DNA of 40,678 nt. Source: Bradyrhizobium sp. C9. GTDB lineage: Bacteria; Pseudomonadota; Alphaproteobacteria; Rhizobiales; Xanthobacteraceae. Shown here piece by piece: positions 15,991 to 23,586 of this stretch; within the stretch, counting starts at the first letter, position 1; each line of letters begins with the position of its first letter. The DNA lies in the NCBI RefSeq assembly GCF_002532045.1, contig NZ_NWTG01000043.1:1-40678 (forward strand), written 5' to 3'. A program made the translations under genes and the position numbers. The notes beneath the pieces were generated by a model. The model ran no database searches. It was not told where the DNA came from and saw nothing but the letters and a program-made list of their open reading frames with translations.

Positions 15991-16398
15991 TTAAGCCGTC
16001 ACAGTCACCGTCTCGCCGACGTCCTCGTCATCGAGCTCGTCGTCGACAACAGGCGCAAAACTCGACAGCGGCTTGGTCGACAGCGTGATCGGCTTGCGGC
16101 CGCCATGCGACACGGTCGCAACGCGAGCCGGCTCGCGCGACAACGCGTAGAGCGTCGACCCGACACGGCCGCCCCAATTGGCCAGCTCCCACTCGCTGCA
16201 GCTCGACGCAATCGCGAGTGCAAGCGCATGCAGATGGCTGCGGCGGTAGCAGAACAGCGCGAGCATCGCCCTGACGTCGGGCGCGACATTGGCAACCAGC
16301 AGCGAAAGCCCGTTCGGATTGGCGCGGTACATCTGGCCGAGCAAGTCGTCCGCAACTGGGCAGGCATCGTTCTCGAACGCGTCGCGGCTTGAAAACAT
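15991..16398 (-). CDS. Conserved-looking hypothetical protein
   Basis: A 135-residue protein I cannot place in a named family. The first 90 residues look folded (ANPNGLSLLVANVAPDVRAMLALFCYRRSHLHALALAIAS); the C-terminus is acidic (VVDDELDDEDVGETVTV). No signal peptide or membrane segment is visible. ATG 16398 is preceded by GAGGGGG eight bases upstream, much better than upstream starts, and codon use matches the neighbours, so it is very likely a real gene. It stands alone between a palindromic repeat and a gap before the DUF3307 gene. Confidence 0.75.
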   Translation of the reverse strand: MFSSRDAFENDACPVADDLLGQMYRANPNGLSLLVANVAPDVRAMLALFCYRRSHLHALALAIASSCSEWELANWGGRVGSTLYALSREPARVATVSHGGRKPITLSTKPLSSFAPVVDDELDDEDVGETVTVTA

Positions 16399-16572
16399 TT
16401 GCAAATCCCCCTCGATCGGGAAGATGCCGCGCAATCCTCTAACGAAAGGTTAACCACGGCCTCCGGTCGCTTCCGGGGACCCTTGCCCGTTGCACGCGAA
16501 TCACATCCGCCCGCAGCAAGCCGCAGGGACGTGGTCAGGGATGGGATGAGGAAAAAGACGTCCGCGCGCCGT

Positions 16573-16965
16573 TCAGTTCGCGGCCATGTAGATCGACAGC
16601 GCGAATCCGGTGAGGTGGTGCAGCGCCTGGTCGACCCCGATCAGGGTCCAGAACCAGGGATGGCCGGACTCCAGCGTTACGCCGAAATGCGAGGCGCAGA
16701 TTCCCTTGCAGCGATCGATGATGATGTGGATCACGAAGTCGATGAAGGCGACGTACCAGAACCGCGGCGCCACCACCAGGATCAGCGCCAGCGCGACCGC
16801 GAGATGGACCAGGCAATGCGCGAGCAGAGGCATGGCCCAGCCGGTCTTCTGGTCCTTGCCGATCGCCATCCAGGCGTTCTGCAGCATGAAGTCAGCGATG
16901 ATGTGCTTTGCGGTGAGAAGCAACATCCATCCCACCAGGGCACCAACCGACACCGACGATGACAT
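16573..16965 (-). CDS. DUF3307 membrane protein
   Basis: A 130-residue integral membrane protein with three or four predicted helices. It has the DUF3307 pattern: AKHIIADFMLQNAWMA near the N-terminus, LLAHCLVHLAVALAL, FIDFVIHIIIDRCKG in the middle and WFWTLIGVDQALHHLTGF near the end. The conserved His and Asp residues lie at helix ends, as in the family, whose function is unknown. A TTG at 16980 with AAAGGG upstream is an alternative start. It is monocistronic. Confidence 0.85.
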   Translation of the reverse strand: MSSSVSVGALVGWMLLLTAKHIIADFMLQNAWMAIGKDQKTGWAMPLLAHCLVHLAVALALILVVAPRFWYVAFIDFVIHIIIDRCKGICASHFGVTLESGHPWFWTLIGVDQALHHLTGFALSIYMAAN

Positions 16966-17345
16966 GGAAGGAAACAACAAGCTGACGCCCTTTTACTTCG
17001 ATGAATGTGATTGCAAGAAATCCGGGTCAGGCCGTCAGCGCGATTCCGCAAAGCGAAGCTTGTCTCATTTATGACATCTCCGGCGGCGGAATGCACCTGC
17101 GGCCCCTCGAAAATCACATCTGGGTTCAGCCGTCGATAGTGGCGATGGTCATGTGGCACCGCGGCGCAGGCGAACCGGGATTAAGGTTACGGCGGGCGGC
17201 CGGTTTGCATTCGCGCCGGGGAGGTATATCGTCGGCCGCACAGGAAATTTTCTTTCTTTTATAGTCATTTACGGATTCACCGGGCAGCGCCGCGCCGTTG
17301 CGGCAACGGGCCGTCCCGGACGGGTGATGAGCCAGGTGATCAGCC
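16966..17345. other. 380-bp gap before the TAXI gene
   Basis: No gene is supported. An 87-codon plus-strand frame (17001-17264) contains DISGGGMHLRP, which faintly recalls PilZ domains, but it lacks a ribosome-binding site and the rest does not look like a protein. An AT-rich tract at 17245-17270 may hold the promoter of the TAXI gene. Confidence 0.5.
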
Positions 17346-18746
17346 ATGAGTGCCGAAGCCCCCGCGCCTTCGCCGACGCCGCCGCGACCACGCCCACCGG
17401 TCGCCAAGAGCAACCGCGCGCAGATCATCATCTTCACCCTGCTGACGCTGTTCTTGAGCGCGATCACCGTGGTCGGCGGCCGCCTCTGGCTGCGCAATTC
17501 GGAAACGCTGGTGTTCGCGGTCGGCGACGCCAACGGCCCGGAGGCCAAGTTCGCCGGCCGCCTCGCCACCGTGCTGAAGAACAATTCGTCCCGGCTGCGG
17601 CTGAAGATCGCGCCGAACCCCGACAACGCCAAGGCGCTGGCCCAGTTCGATCGCCGCGCCGCAACGCTCGCGATCCTTCGCACCGATGCAAGGGTGCCGC
17701 CGCGCGCCCGCGCCATCGCGATCCTCGAGCATGACGTGGTGCTGGTGCTGAGCCCCGGCGGCAAGAAGATCAAGTCGCTGACCGAACTGAAGAGGAAGAA
17801 GATCGCAGTCGTCGGCGACGGCGAGAATAGCGTCAATTTCGTCCGCAGCGCACTGGAGATTTCCGACAGCCCGGATGCGGCGCAGCGGGTGCAGCAGGCG
17901 CCGCCGAACACGCCGTTCGACAGATTGTTCGCGTCCGGCTTTGGCGCCGTGGTCGCGATCGAGCATGCCTCGAAGATCGTCAAGGACAAGACCTACGAGC
18001 AATATGCCAAGCGCTCCGGTGGCTTCACCTTGAACGCGATCGACGAGGCCAAGGCGCTGGCGCGCAAATATCCGGCGATCTCGGAGGAGACGGTCTCGAC
18101 CGGCATGCTGTCATCCGCGCCGGCGATCCCCGACGACGACGTCGACACGATCGGGCTGGAATGGCTGCTGGTCGCGCAATCCTCGATGTCCACGACAACG
18201 GCGGCCGAACTCGCGCGCGTTGTCTACGAGAACAAGTCCGAACTCGCGCTCGACGACGGCTTCGCCTCCAAGATCGAGCCGGCCGCGACCGACAAGGACG
18301 CCTTCATCGTCGCCCACCAGGGCGCGGCAGAATACATCAACGACGATACCAAGTCGTTCATGGATCGCTACAGCGACGTGATGTATCTCGGCGCCGCCGC
18401 GCTCAGCATCATCGGCTCGATCTTCGCTGGGATCTACACCAAGATCACCCGCATCGCGCCCGAGAAGGCCAGCGAACTGGCGAGCCGGATCCTCGACATC
18501 GGCGAGCGCGTCGAGCACACCACATGCGCCGAACATCTCGACGAATTGCAGGACGAGCTCGAAGCGATCTTGCGCGGCGCGGTGATCGGCTTGCGCGACG
18601 GCACCGTTTCCAGCGACGGCCTCGACACCTTCAAGCTGGGCTACGAGCTGGTCCGCGACGAGATCGCGCTGCGCCGCGACCATCTCAAGCGCCACCCGCC
18701 GGCAGTCGATGACAATCTCGTGGTGGTGAAGACCGCGAACGGGTGA
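17346..18746 (+). CDS. Membrane-anchored TAXI-type solute-binding protein
   Basis: A 466-residue protein. After a proline-rich cytoplasmic start comes a transmembrane helix (about 26-46, IIIFTLLTLFLSAITVVGG), a TAXI-family periplasmic binding domain (about 52-335: TLVFAVGDANGPEAKFA, VVLVLSPGGKKIKSLTELKRKKIAVVG), a second transmembrane helix (about 346-365) and a 100-residue helical, probably cytoplasmic tail. Typical TAXI TRAP binding proteins are about 320 residues, secreted, and encoded by a permease gene; here there is no permease nearby. The two-helix layout with a cytoplasmic tail looks more like a membrane receptor. Function unknown. Confidence 0.85.
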   Translation: MSAEAPAPSPTPPRPRPPVAKSNRAQIIIFTLLTLFLSAITVVGGRLWLRNSETLVFAVGDANGPEAKFAGRLATVLKNNSSRLRLKIAPNPDNAKALAQFDRRAATLAILRTDARVPPRARAIAILEHDVVLVLSPGGKKIKSLTELKRKKIAVVGDGENSVNFVRSALEISDSPDAAQRVQQAPPNTPFDRLFASGFGAVVAIEHASKIVKDKTYEQYAKRSGGFTLNAIDEAKALARKYPAISEETVSTGMLSSAPAIPDDDVDTIGLEWLLVAQSSMSTTTAAELARVVYENKSELALDDGFASKIEPAATDKDAFIVAHQGAAEYINDDTKSFMDRYSDVMYLGAAALSIIGSIFAGIYTKITRIAPEKASELASRILDIGERVEHTTCAEHLDELQDELEAILRGAVIGLRDGTVSSDGLDTFKLGYELVRDEIALRRDHLKRHPPAVDDNLVVVKTANG

Positions 18747-18802
18747 GGCGGTAGTGCCGCATCCACCACTGTCGTCCCCGCGCTCGCGCTACATACACCG
18801 CT

Positions 18803-18923
18803 GTCATCCTGGCGAAACCAGGATCCATTACCACCGCTTTCGGTGTTGAACGGGATCGCGGCCCCAGCACCGTGCAACAACTGAAATTTGGGGTAATGGG
18901 TCCCGGCTTACGCCAGGACGACA
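18803..18923. repeat. Imperfect palindromic repeat
   Basis: It begins GTCATCCTGGCGAAACCAGG and ends TTACGCCAGGACGAC, with an internal GGGTAATGGGTCCCGG. The same layout, with better arms, is seen at 38931-39050. It lies between the convergent TAXI and Crp/Fnr genes and fills about half of the 244-bp gap. Confidence 0.75.
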
Positions 18924-18990
18924 CCAGGTATGATCAGCGACCTGTGAATCATGCACCGCGCGCTCGCGACTTGCCACGCCGGGCGCCCCG

Positions 18991-19755
18991 TCACCCCGCC
19001 GCGGCGTCCGCCGCCCCGACGGCGTCGAGCTGCCGTCCCTCGCGGTCCATATGCAAATAGTTCGGGTTGAACAGGCCGGCGCGCATCAGCCGGTCGAGGT
19101 TGGGGACGGCCAGGGTCTTTCCCTTGAGCACGATCAGGCCGCCGGCGCGCAGCTCCTGCAGGGTCCGGTTGACGTGGACCTTGGAAAGCCCGGTGGCGTC
19201 GGCGAGGTCGCCCTGGGTCAGCGGAAAATCGCAGCTGTCGCCCTGGGTCAGGCCGGCGAGACGCAGCCGGAGCCAGATCTCGCAGAGCAGATGGGCCATC
19301 CGCTCCAGCGCCGTGCGCTGGCCGAGGCTCATGGTCCATTCGCGCTGGATCGCGGCATTGACCAGGGTTTCCCACCAGAACGCGGTGACGATCCGCGGGT
19401 GTTCGGCTGCGACCCTGTCGAAGAAATCGCGGGAGAGGTCGGCGATCGACACCGCGGTGACGGTGCCGATCGAATGATCCATCTCGCGCAGGATGAAGAC
19501 ATTCACATCGCAGATGTCACCGGGCAGGAAGAACGACACCACCTGGCGCCGGCCGTCCTCGAGCTGTTTGTAGCGGTAGGCCCAGCCGGACAAGATCAGG
19601 TGGACGTCTTTCGGCTTCTCGCCTTCACGGACGATATCGACACGCGGCCCGAAGTGACGAACGCGTTCGGTCGACGCCCGATTGAGAATAACGTGGTCTA
19701 CCGGCGAAAGCCGTACGAACTGCTCCAATTTCCGGACTAGCGACGCCAACGACAT
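18991..19755 (-). CDS. Crp/Fnr family transcriptional regulator
   Basis: A 254-residue regulator. The N-terminal cNMP-type beta barrel spans about 30-130 (VREGEKPKDVHLILSGWAYRYK, VVSFFLPGDICDV), followed by a dimer helix and a C-terminal winged helix (LTQGDLADATGLSKVHVNRTLQELRAGGL). There is no N-terminal cysteine cluster of the FNR type, and the pocket lacks the classic GExALL/R-x-A cAMP signature, so the ligand is uncertain. Similar proteins are numerous in Bradyrhizobium and answer to stress or oxygen. The start at 19755 has GGGGAG. The upstream gap contains AT-rich sequence with CACTAGTG at about 19838. Confidence 0.93.
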   Translation of the reverse strand: MSLASLVRKLEQFVRLSPVDHVILNRASTERVRHFGPRVDIVREGEKPKDVHLILSGWAYRYKQLEDGRRQVVSFFLPGDICDVNVFILREMDHSIGTVTAVSIADLSRDFFDRVAAEHPRIVTAFWWETLVNAAIQREWTMSLGQRTALERMAHLLCEIWLRLRLAGLTQGDSCDFPLTQGDLADATGLSKVHVNRTLQELRAGGLIVLKGKTLAVPNLDRLMRAGLFNPNYLHMDREGRQLDAVGAADAAAG

Positions 19756-19946
19756 AGGTCTCCCCGGATGTTTAATCGGGTAACCGCCGGGCCGATTTCA
19801 ATAACGTATGTTACATTGCACAGCTATTGCCGTATGTTCACTAGTGTACAGACGCCAGAAGACGCGACGGTTACGTCCTCAAGTGCCGTACATCTCGGTT
19901 TTGAAGGAGACCGGCGGAGGCGCGGTGCACTCCGGGCCGACGCCGC

Positions 19947-20309
19947 TCAGACGATCGGCACGCCGTAGTAATCGTTCACCGCGCGGGCGGTACCGATATC
20001 GGCCCAATTCCAGTCACGCTCGCTGCCGTATTTCGGCGCGCCGCGCAGCTGGTCTTCGGTTACGCCGGTGACATAGCCGCCCAGCCTTGTGTCGTATTTG
20101 AGCGATTGCCAGGGCAGCGGATAATGGTCGTTGCCGAGACCGAGGATGCCGCCGAAGCCGAGCACCGCATAGGATACCCGCCCGCTCTTCTTATCGATCA
20201 TTACGCGTTCGATCGAGCCGATCTTACGCTCGTCCGATCCATAGACCGCGGTACCCTCGACCTTGTCGCTGCCGATCAGGTTTCCGAGCTCTTTCTCGTC
20301 CATCGCCAT
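19947..20309 (-). CDS. PRC-barrel domain protein
   Basis: A 120-residue protein: a PRC-barrel domain (LIGSDKVEGTAVYGSDERKIGSIERVMIDKKSGRVSYAVLGFGG) and then PLPWQSLKYD, typical of small soluble PRC-barrel proteins in rhizobia. ATG 20309 follows GGAG by seven bases. Upstream at 20338-20362 is an exact GGAAC-N16-CGTT promoter, the EcfG/RpoE-type general stress response consensus in Alphaproteobacteria, about 20 nt before the start codon. It is therefore likely induced by general stress. The molecular role of these proteins is not known. Confidence 0.9.
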   Translation of the reverse strand: MAMDEKELGNLIGSDKVEGTAVYGSDERKIGSIERVMIDKKSGRVSYAVLGFGGILGLGNDHYPLPWQSLKYDTRLGGYVTGVTEDQLRGAPKYGSERDWNWADIGTARAVNDYYGVPIV

Positions 20310-20337
20310 GTCAGTTCTCCACTGATCTCCCAAGGCC

Positions 20338-20362
20338 AACGGCGGAGCGAGACCGTCGTTCC
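20338..20362 (-). promoter_or_regulatory. EcfG-type general stress promoter of the PRC-barrel gene
   Basis: On the minus strand GGAAC (20362-20358), 16 bases, then CGTT (20341-20338): an exact match to the alphaproteobacterial EcfG consensus GGAAC-N16/17-CGTT. The predicted transcript start is near 20330, about 20 bases before the ATG at 20309. Confidence 0.8.
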
Positions 20363-20400
20363 TGCCGCATTGCGGCAGTAGCTCCACAGCGAAACACCGT

Positions 20401-20607
20401 TCAGCCTGCCGGAGGATCGCCGCGATCGTCTGACGCCATCCCGGAGCCCGGCGCCTTGTCGGGATCGCTCAGCTTCGGATCACGCGTTGCTTCACGCGCC
20501 GGCGGCTTTCGGGTGTCGGTCTTGTGAGCCGTTCGCGCGCGCTCCTTGTCGGCCGGCTGCTCCTGACCCTTCTCATCCTTCACGATACCCTGATTGGAAT
20601 GTGCCAT
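20401..20607 (-). CDS. Small hydrophilic disordered protein
   Basis: A 68-residue, strongly charged protein (MAHSNQGIVKDEKGQEQPAD..., many Lys, Asp, Arg and Pro; GSGMASDDRGDPPAG at the end). It has no hydrophobic core, so it is probably disordered, like the small stress proteins that accompany PRC-barrel genes in rhizobia. ATG 20607 has GAGGAG seven bases upstream, a good site. A weaker EcfG-like promoter (GGAAC at 20741-20737, 16 bases, CGTA) lies about 100 bp upstream. No family name can be given. Confidence 0.7.
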   Translation of the reverse strand: MAHSNQGIVKDEKGQEQPADKERARTAHKTDTRKPPAREATRDPKLSDPDKAPGSGMASDDRGDPPAG

Positions 20608-20838
20608 TGTCCATCTCCTCAAAAGATATGCGGGCCCCAGCGATGAAATTCGCCGAGGCCCGTCACCGGAGTGGTCCACTGCCTTTCGGGGAGCAAAGCA
20701 GCGAACGCGTGAGTGTTACGCATGGCACCGACGATCGTTCCTGCACTTCTGAGGGCGATTTCGTTCGACTGATGTCATGGGTTAACGACGGCATTTTGGG
20801 AACATGCCAAAAATTGCTGGTTCCAGCGCGGAGGCGGC

Positions 20839-21030
20839 ATGATCAAGAAGAAACGCAACAGGTCGCGGCCTCCCGGATCGTTCGAGGACCGCCTGCAAAA
20901 ATTCGCCGAGGATTCGCGCATCGCAGCACGCAAGCTGCCGCCGGGACGGGAGCGCGAAACGCTGATGAAGAAAGCCAGACAGACCGAGACCGTGATGGAA
21001 GTCAGCGAATGGCTGATGCCCAACAAATAG
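20839..21030 (+). CDS. Small basic hypothetical protein
   Basis: A 63-residue protein (MIKKKRNRSRPPGSFEDRLQ, then FAEDSRIAARKLPPGRERETLMKKARQTE) that looks helical and basic and carries the GxEREtLxkKarQ pattern common to short rhizobial proteins. GGAGG lies five bases before the ATG. It begins a run of three short same-strand genes (to 21556). A palindrome GGAAC-N16-GTTCC (20799-20824) lies upstream. Function unknown. Confidence 0.7.
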   Translation: MIKKKRNRSRPPGSFEDRLQKFAEDSRIAARKLPPGRERETLMKKARQTETVMEVSEWLMPNK

Positions 21031-21069
21031 CCGCAAGCCCCGAAAGAGGGCCGCGACGGGAGAGCTGCG

Positions 21070-21285
21070 ATGATCGAGGAACGATTTGATTCACATACGC
21101 TGGCTGCCATGAACTTTGCGCTCGACCATGTCTGCGCCGGCGCTCTTCATGGCGAGGAACATGACACCCGCAGGCGCGTTGCCAGATACATCATCAAATG
21201 TGCCAAGAGCGGCAGGACGACGCTCTCCGAGCTCACCGAAGCCGGACAACAGGCGCTGGCCAAGGTTACCGCCGCGGCAGGATGA
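21070..21285 (+). CDS. Small hypothetical protein
   Basis: A 71-residue helical protein (MIEERFDSHTLAAMNFALDH, RRRVARYIIKCAKSGRTTLSELTEAGQQAL) similar in style to short rhizobial proteins that have an N-terminal FDxxTLAxMnxALdrvC pattern. It has GGGAGAG eight bases before the ATG and lies 39 bp after the preceding small gene. Its function is unknown; the surrounding set suggests stress or growth-phase expression. Confidence 0.72.
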   Translation: MIEERFDSHTLAAMNFALDHVCAGALHGEEHDTRRRVARYIIKCAKSGRTTLSELTEAGQQALAKVTAAAG

Positions 21286-21334
21286 TCAGCGCACTGCCTA
21301 GCTGCTCTCGGCCTTCAGCAAAGGCAGATCACGC

Positions 21335-21556
21335 ATGCGCATTGCAATCAGCATCGGCCTGCTGGCACTTCTGGCCGCTGTCGGCGCCTACGCTTATGAA
21401 GGCTTAGCCATACCCGACGCACCGGCGCCGGCGTACGCAATTGTCATCTTCTCGATCGGAATCGTGCTTCTCGCTGCGGCCTGCGTCGGCCTGATGGGCC
21501 TGCTGTTCTATTCCAGCCGCCGCGGCTACGACGAGCCGCCGCACATCAAGCGGTAG
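21335..21556 (+). CDS. Small two-helix membrane protein
   Basis: A 73-residue protein with two predicted membrane helices (about 3-22 and 33-60: ISIGLLALLAAVGAYAY, AIVIFSIGIVLLAAACVGLMGLLFY), ending in a short basic tail (SSRRGYDEPPHIKR). It is 49 bp after the previous small gene and may share its transcript. RBS is only moderate (AAAGG). No family assigned. Confidence 0.65.
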   Translation: MRIAISIGLLALLAAVGAYAYEGLAIPDAPAPAYAIVIFSIGIVLLAAACVGLMGLLFYSSRRGYDEPPHIKR

Positions 21557-21598
21557 TGGATGGCGAAGCAGAGCCGCGGGAAGCCCTTCAGACCCGCT

Positions 21599-21692
21599 AC
21601 CCTGAGGAGCGCGCAGCGCCTCTCGAAGGGTGCACGGCCACAGTCGGGCCGTCGACCCTTCGAGACGCGCGCACGAGCGCGCTCCTCAGGGT
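21599..21692. repeat. Palindromic repeat with 16-bp perfect arms
   Basis: ACCCTGAGGAGCGCGC (21599-21614) and GCGCGCTCCTCAGGGT (21677-21692) are perfect reverse complements, with inner blocks GCCTCTCGAAGGGTGCACGG and CCCTTCGAGACG. Same family as 10667-10771. The stop codon of the minus-strand gene at 21686 lies inside the right arm. Confidence 0.85.
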
Positions 21693-22600
21693 GACGGGGA
21701 TGGACTCGCCGGCACCCGGGCGCGGATCTCGGCGATCTTGCGCTTCAACGCGGCCTGCCGCGGATCCGGCATGATGGCGGCGCGGGCTTCGGTGATGGCG
21801 GCGGCAAGATCGGGAAGCGCGAGCACGCCGTCGAAGGTCGGCTTGACCAGCCCGTCGATGATCACGTGCCAGTCCGCGATGCCCTGGCGATAGGGATCGC
21901 CGTAGCCCTGGATCATGGTCGCGGTCTCTACGACCGCCGGGGCCGCGCCCGGCTGCTTGGCCAGGCTGCGGTCGATCATGTGCAGCCAGCGCTCGACCCA
22001 GACACGCTCCTTGGCGTAGCGCCCCGAGAACAGCCGCCAGCGCTTCAGGCCGGCCTCGATCCTGAGCCGGCGAACGCTGAAGCGGGTGTTGGCGCTGAAG
22101 CGGATCGAGACCCGGCGGCGGCGCCAGCCGAACTGGTCGAGCACGGCAAGCACCGGATCGGCGACCATCTCCGGCAGGGCGTCGATCAACTCGTCAAGAC
22201 GGAGCTTCTTGACGTCGTCAGCCGCGCGCGCGGCGAGGCCACCCGCCGCATTGACTTCGCCGAGCTTGAGCTGGGCGATGCGGATCGCGTCCTCATAGGC
22301 CATGCGCTCCGCCATCAGCCGCGCGATCTCGGCAAGCAGGCCATCGTCGACGCCGCGGCGGCCGACGAAGCGCTTGAGCCGGTCGATATAGAGCTGGGCG
22401 TAGCTGGTGCTCTGATAGGCGATCAAGAGATGGATAGCGTCGGTGACCGCAGGCCCGAGGTGGTCCGGGCAAGCTTCGGGCAGCACCGGCGGGCCCTCGT
22501 CCTCATCGCCGATGATATCGGCAAACAGGTAACGAAGCGAAGCCAGCAGACTGTCGTCATCCGGCACTGCGGCACCTCCAGAACTCGTCGCGGGGCTCAT
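21686..22600 (-). CDS. DUF6537-like protein (orphan C-terminal domain of indolepyruvate oxidoreductase beta)
   Basis: A 304-residue protein that reads like the C-terminal DUF6537 region of indolepyruvate oxidoreductase beta proteins: LIAYQSTSYAQLYIDRLKRF, ARLMAERMAYEDAIRIAQLK, GLKRWRLFSGRYAKE, then MIQGYGDPYRQGIADWHVII. The N-terminal pyruvate:ferredoxin oxidoreductase gamma domain is missing; the protein starts with an unrelated acidic stretch of about 50 residues. No oxidoreductase alpha gene is nearby. Its start overlaps the stop of the membrane cyclic-nucleotide-binding gene by four bases (ATGA), so the two are co-translated. The last residues (ASPSPSP) and the stop fall in a palindromic repeat. 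Role unknown. Confidence 0.82.
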   Translation of the reverse strand: MSPATSSGGAAVPDDDSLLASLRYLFADIIGDEDEGPPVLPEACPDHLGPAVTDAIHLLIAYQSTSYAQLYIDRLKRFVGRRGVDDGLLAEIARLMAERMAYEDAIRIAQLKLGEVNAAGGLAARAADDVKKLRLDELIDALPEMVADPVLAVLDQFGWRRRRVSIRFSANTRFSVRRLRIEAGLKRWRLFSGRYAKERVWVERWLHMIDRSLAKQPGAAPAVVETATMIQGYGDPYRQGIADWHVIIDGLVKPTFDGVLALPDLAAAITEARAAIMPDPRQAALKRKIAEIRARVPASPSPSP

Positions 22601-23268
22601 GCAGGTTTGGGCTCCGCGACCTGTGGTGGGGTGGCGTGCTGCGCGAGCCGCTGCTCGAGCGTCGCGATATTCTCGAACAGGCGGGCGCTGAACAGACGCA
22701 GGAGGTAGAAGCCGAACGCCGGGTTCTGAACGTAGAGCTGCTCGACCTGGTCATAGGTCACCGACAGCACCATGCCGGCTTCGACGCACTCCAGCGTCTG
22801 GGTTCGCGTGTTCGACGGCGACAGCATCCCGAACTCGCCGACCAGGGCGCCGACCGGCAGCTCGATGCCGGATTCGACCAGGCGGAAGCGACCGCTGACA
22901 ATGTAGAACATGCTGTCGGCCTTCTCGTCCTTGTAGAACAGGACTTCGCCCGCGGAGCATTTGCGCTCCGTCGTGAACGGCCTGAGCCAGTCCATCGATA
23001 GATCGCTGTTGACCGATTTCTTCACGCTGCGGACGAGCTGCAGCATCTGGTGCAACCGATAGGTGTTCACCGGCAGCAGCACGGCATGCAGGATCAGCGT
23101 TGCGTAATTATGGGTCGGGACGGCGGTCGCGATCAGGATGATGTTGGTCAGGATGGCGAAGACCCGCAACGGAATCATGGTCCGCATCGACAGCGTGGCG
23201 ACCACGAAGATCGATGCGAAGAAACTGCCGGCGGCGCCGGCGTGCTCCGCGAGATGTGAGGTATCCAT
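22597..23268 (-). CDS. Three-helix membrane protein with cyclic-nucleotide-binding domain
   Basis: A 223-residue protein. Residues 14-73 form three hydrophobic segments (FFASIFVVATLS, PLRVFAILTNIILIATAVP, YATLILHAVLLPVNTY), followed by a cytoplasmic cNMP-binding domain from about 90 (AGEVLFYKDEKADSMFYIVSGRFRL) with a phosphate-cassette-like VGEFGMLSPSNTRTQT that keeps the Gly-Glu and an Arg-Thr. The layout of three helices and one cNMP domain is that of animal Popeye proteins. It is divergent from a cyclic-nucleotide-gated channel gene and translationally coupled to the DUF6537 gene downstream. The RBS is weak. Ligand cAMP is likely, not shown. Confidence 0.85.
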   Translation of the reverse strand: MDTSHLAEHAGAAGSFFASIFVVATLSMRTMIPLRVFAILTNIILIATAVPTHNYATLILHAVLLPVNTYRLHQMLQLVRSVKKSVNSDLSMDWLRPFTTERKCSAGEVLFYKDEKADSMFYIVSGRFRLVESGIELPVGALVGEFGMLSPSNTRTQTLECVEAGMVLSVTYDQVEQLYVQNPAFGFYLLRLFSARLFENIATLEQRLAQHATPPQVAEPKPA

Positions 23269-23586
23269 CGGAAACCAACCAATTTCTCAAGAAGTGAACA
23301 AGATCGCCTTATTAGTCGCTTCATTCCGGCCGAGGTCGCATTAGCGACCAGCATCCCTGATATACGGTGAAAAAGCGACGATTTGTCTGATTTCTCACAT
23401 TCGCGGGCGCAAAAACGGGCCAACATGGTTAGGCCATTCGTCCAACATTTGAGACGTTCGCCGCGATCATCCCGCCACCGCCTGCGCGTTGACGGCCTCA
23501 ACCGGGAGAGGCACGTTGTGACGATAGGCTCCGCCGTTCGCGGGGCCTCAATTGCAGCAGTTCAGCGACAGGCAAGCTCCGTTCCG
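23269..23586. other. 318-bp divergent gap between two cNMP-binding genes
   Basis: No gene is supported, though the channel frame is open back to 23383 and a longer N-terminus cannot be ruled out. The leftward half is AT-rich and probably carries both promoters. A CRP-like sequence is at 23384-23399. Confidence 0.6.
23384..23399. promoter_or_regulatory. Candidate CRP site
   Basis: TGTCTGATTTCTCACA matches TGTGA-N6-TCACA at 8 of 10 defined positions, with one half-site perfect. It lies 115 bp from the start of the membrane cNMP gene and 187 bp from that of the channel gene. Confidence 0.4.

Noticed and set aside
17001..17264. An 87-codon plus-strand frame with DISGGGMHLRP, reminiscent of a PilZ domain
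   Set aside because: Only a short motif resembles PilZ; there is no ribosome-binding site, and the rest of the frame is rich in Arg/Gly as expected of noise in GC-rich DNA.
20799..20824. GGAAC-N16-GTTCC as an EcfG promoter for the 63-residue gene
   Set aside because: The -10 element CGTT is missing at the right distance on either strand; kept only as a palindrome note.
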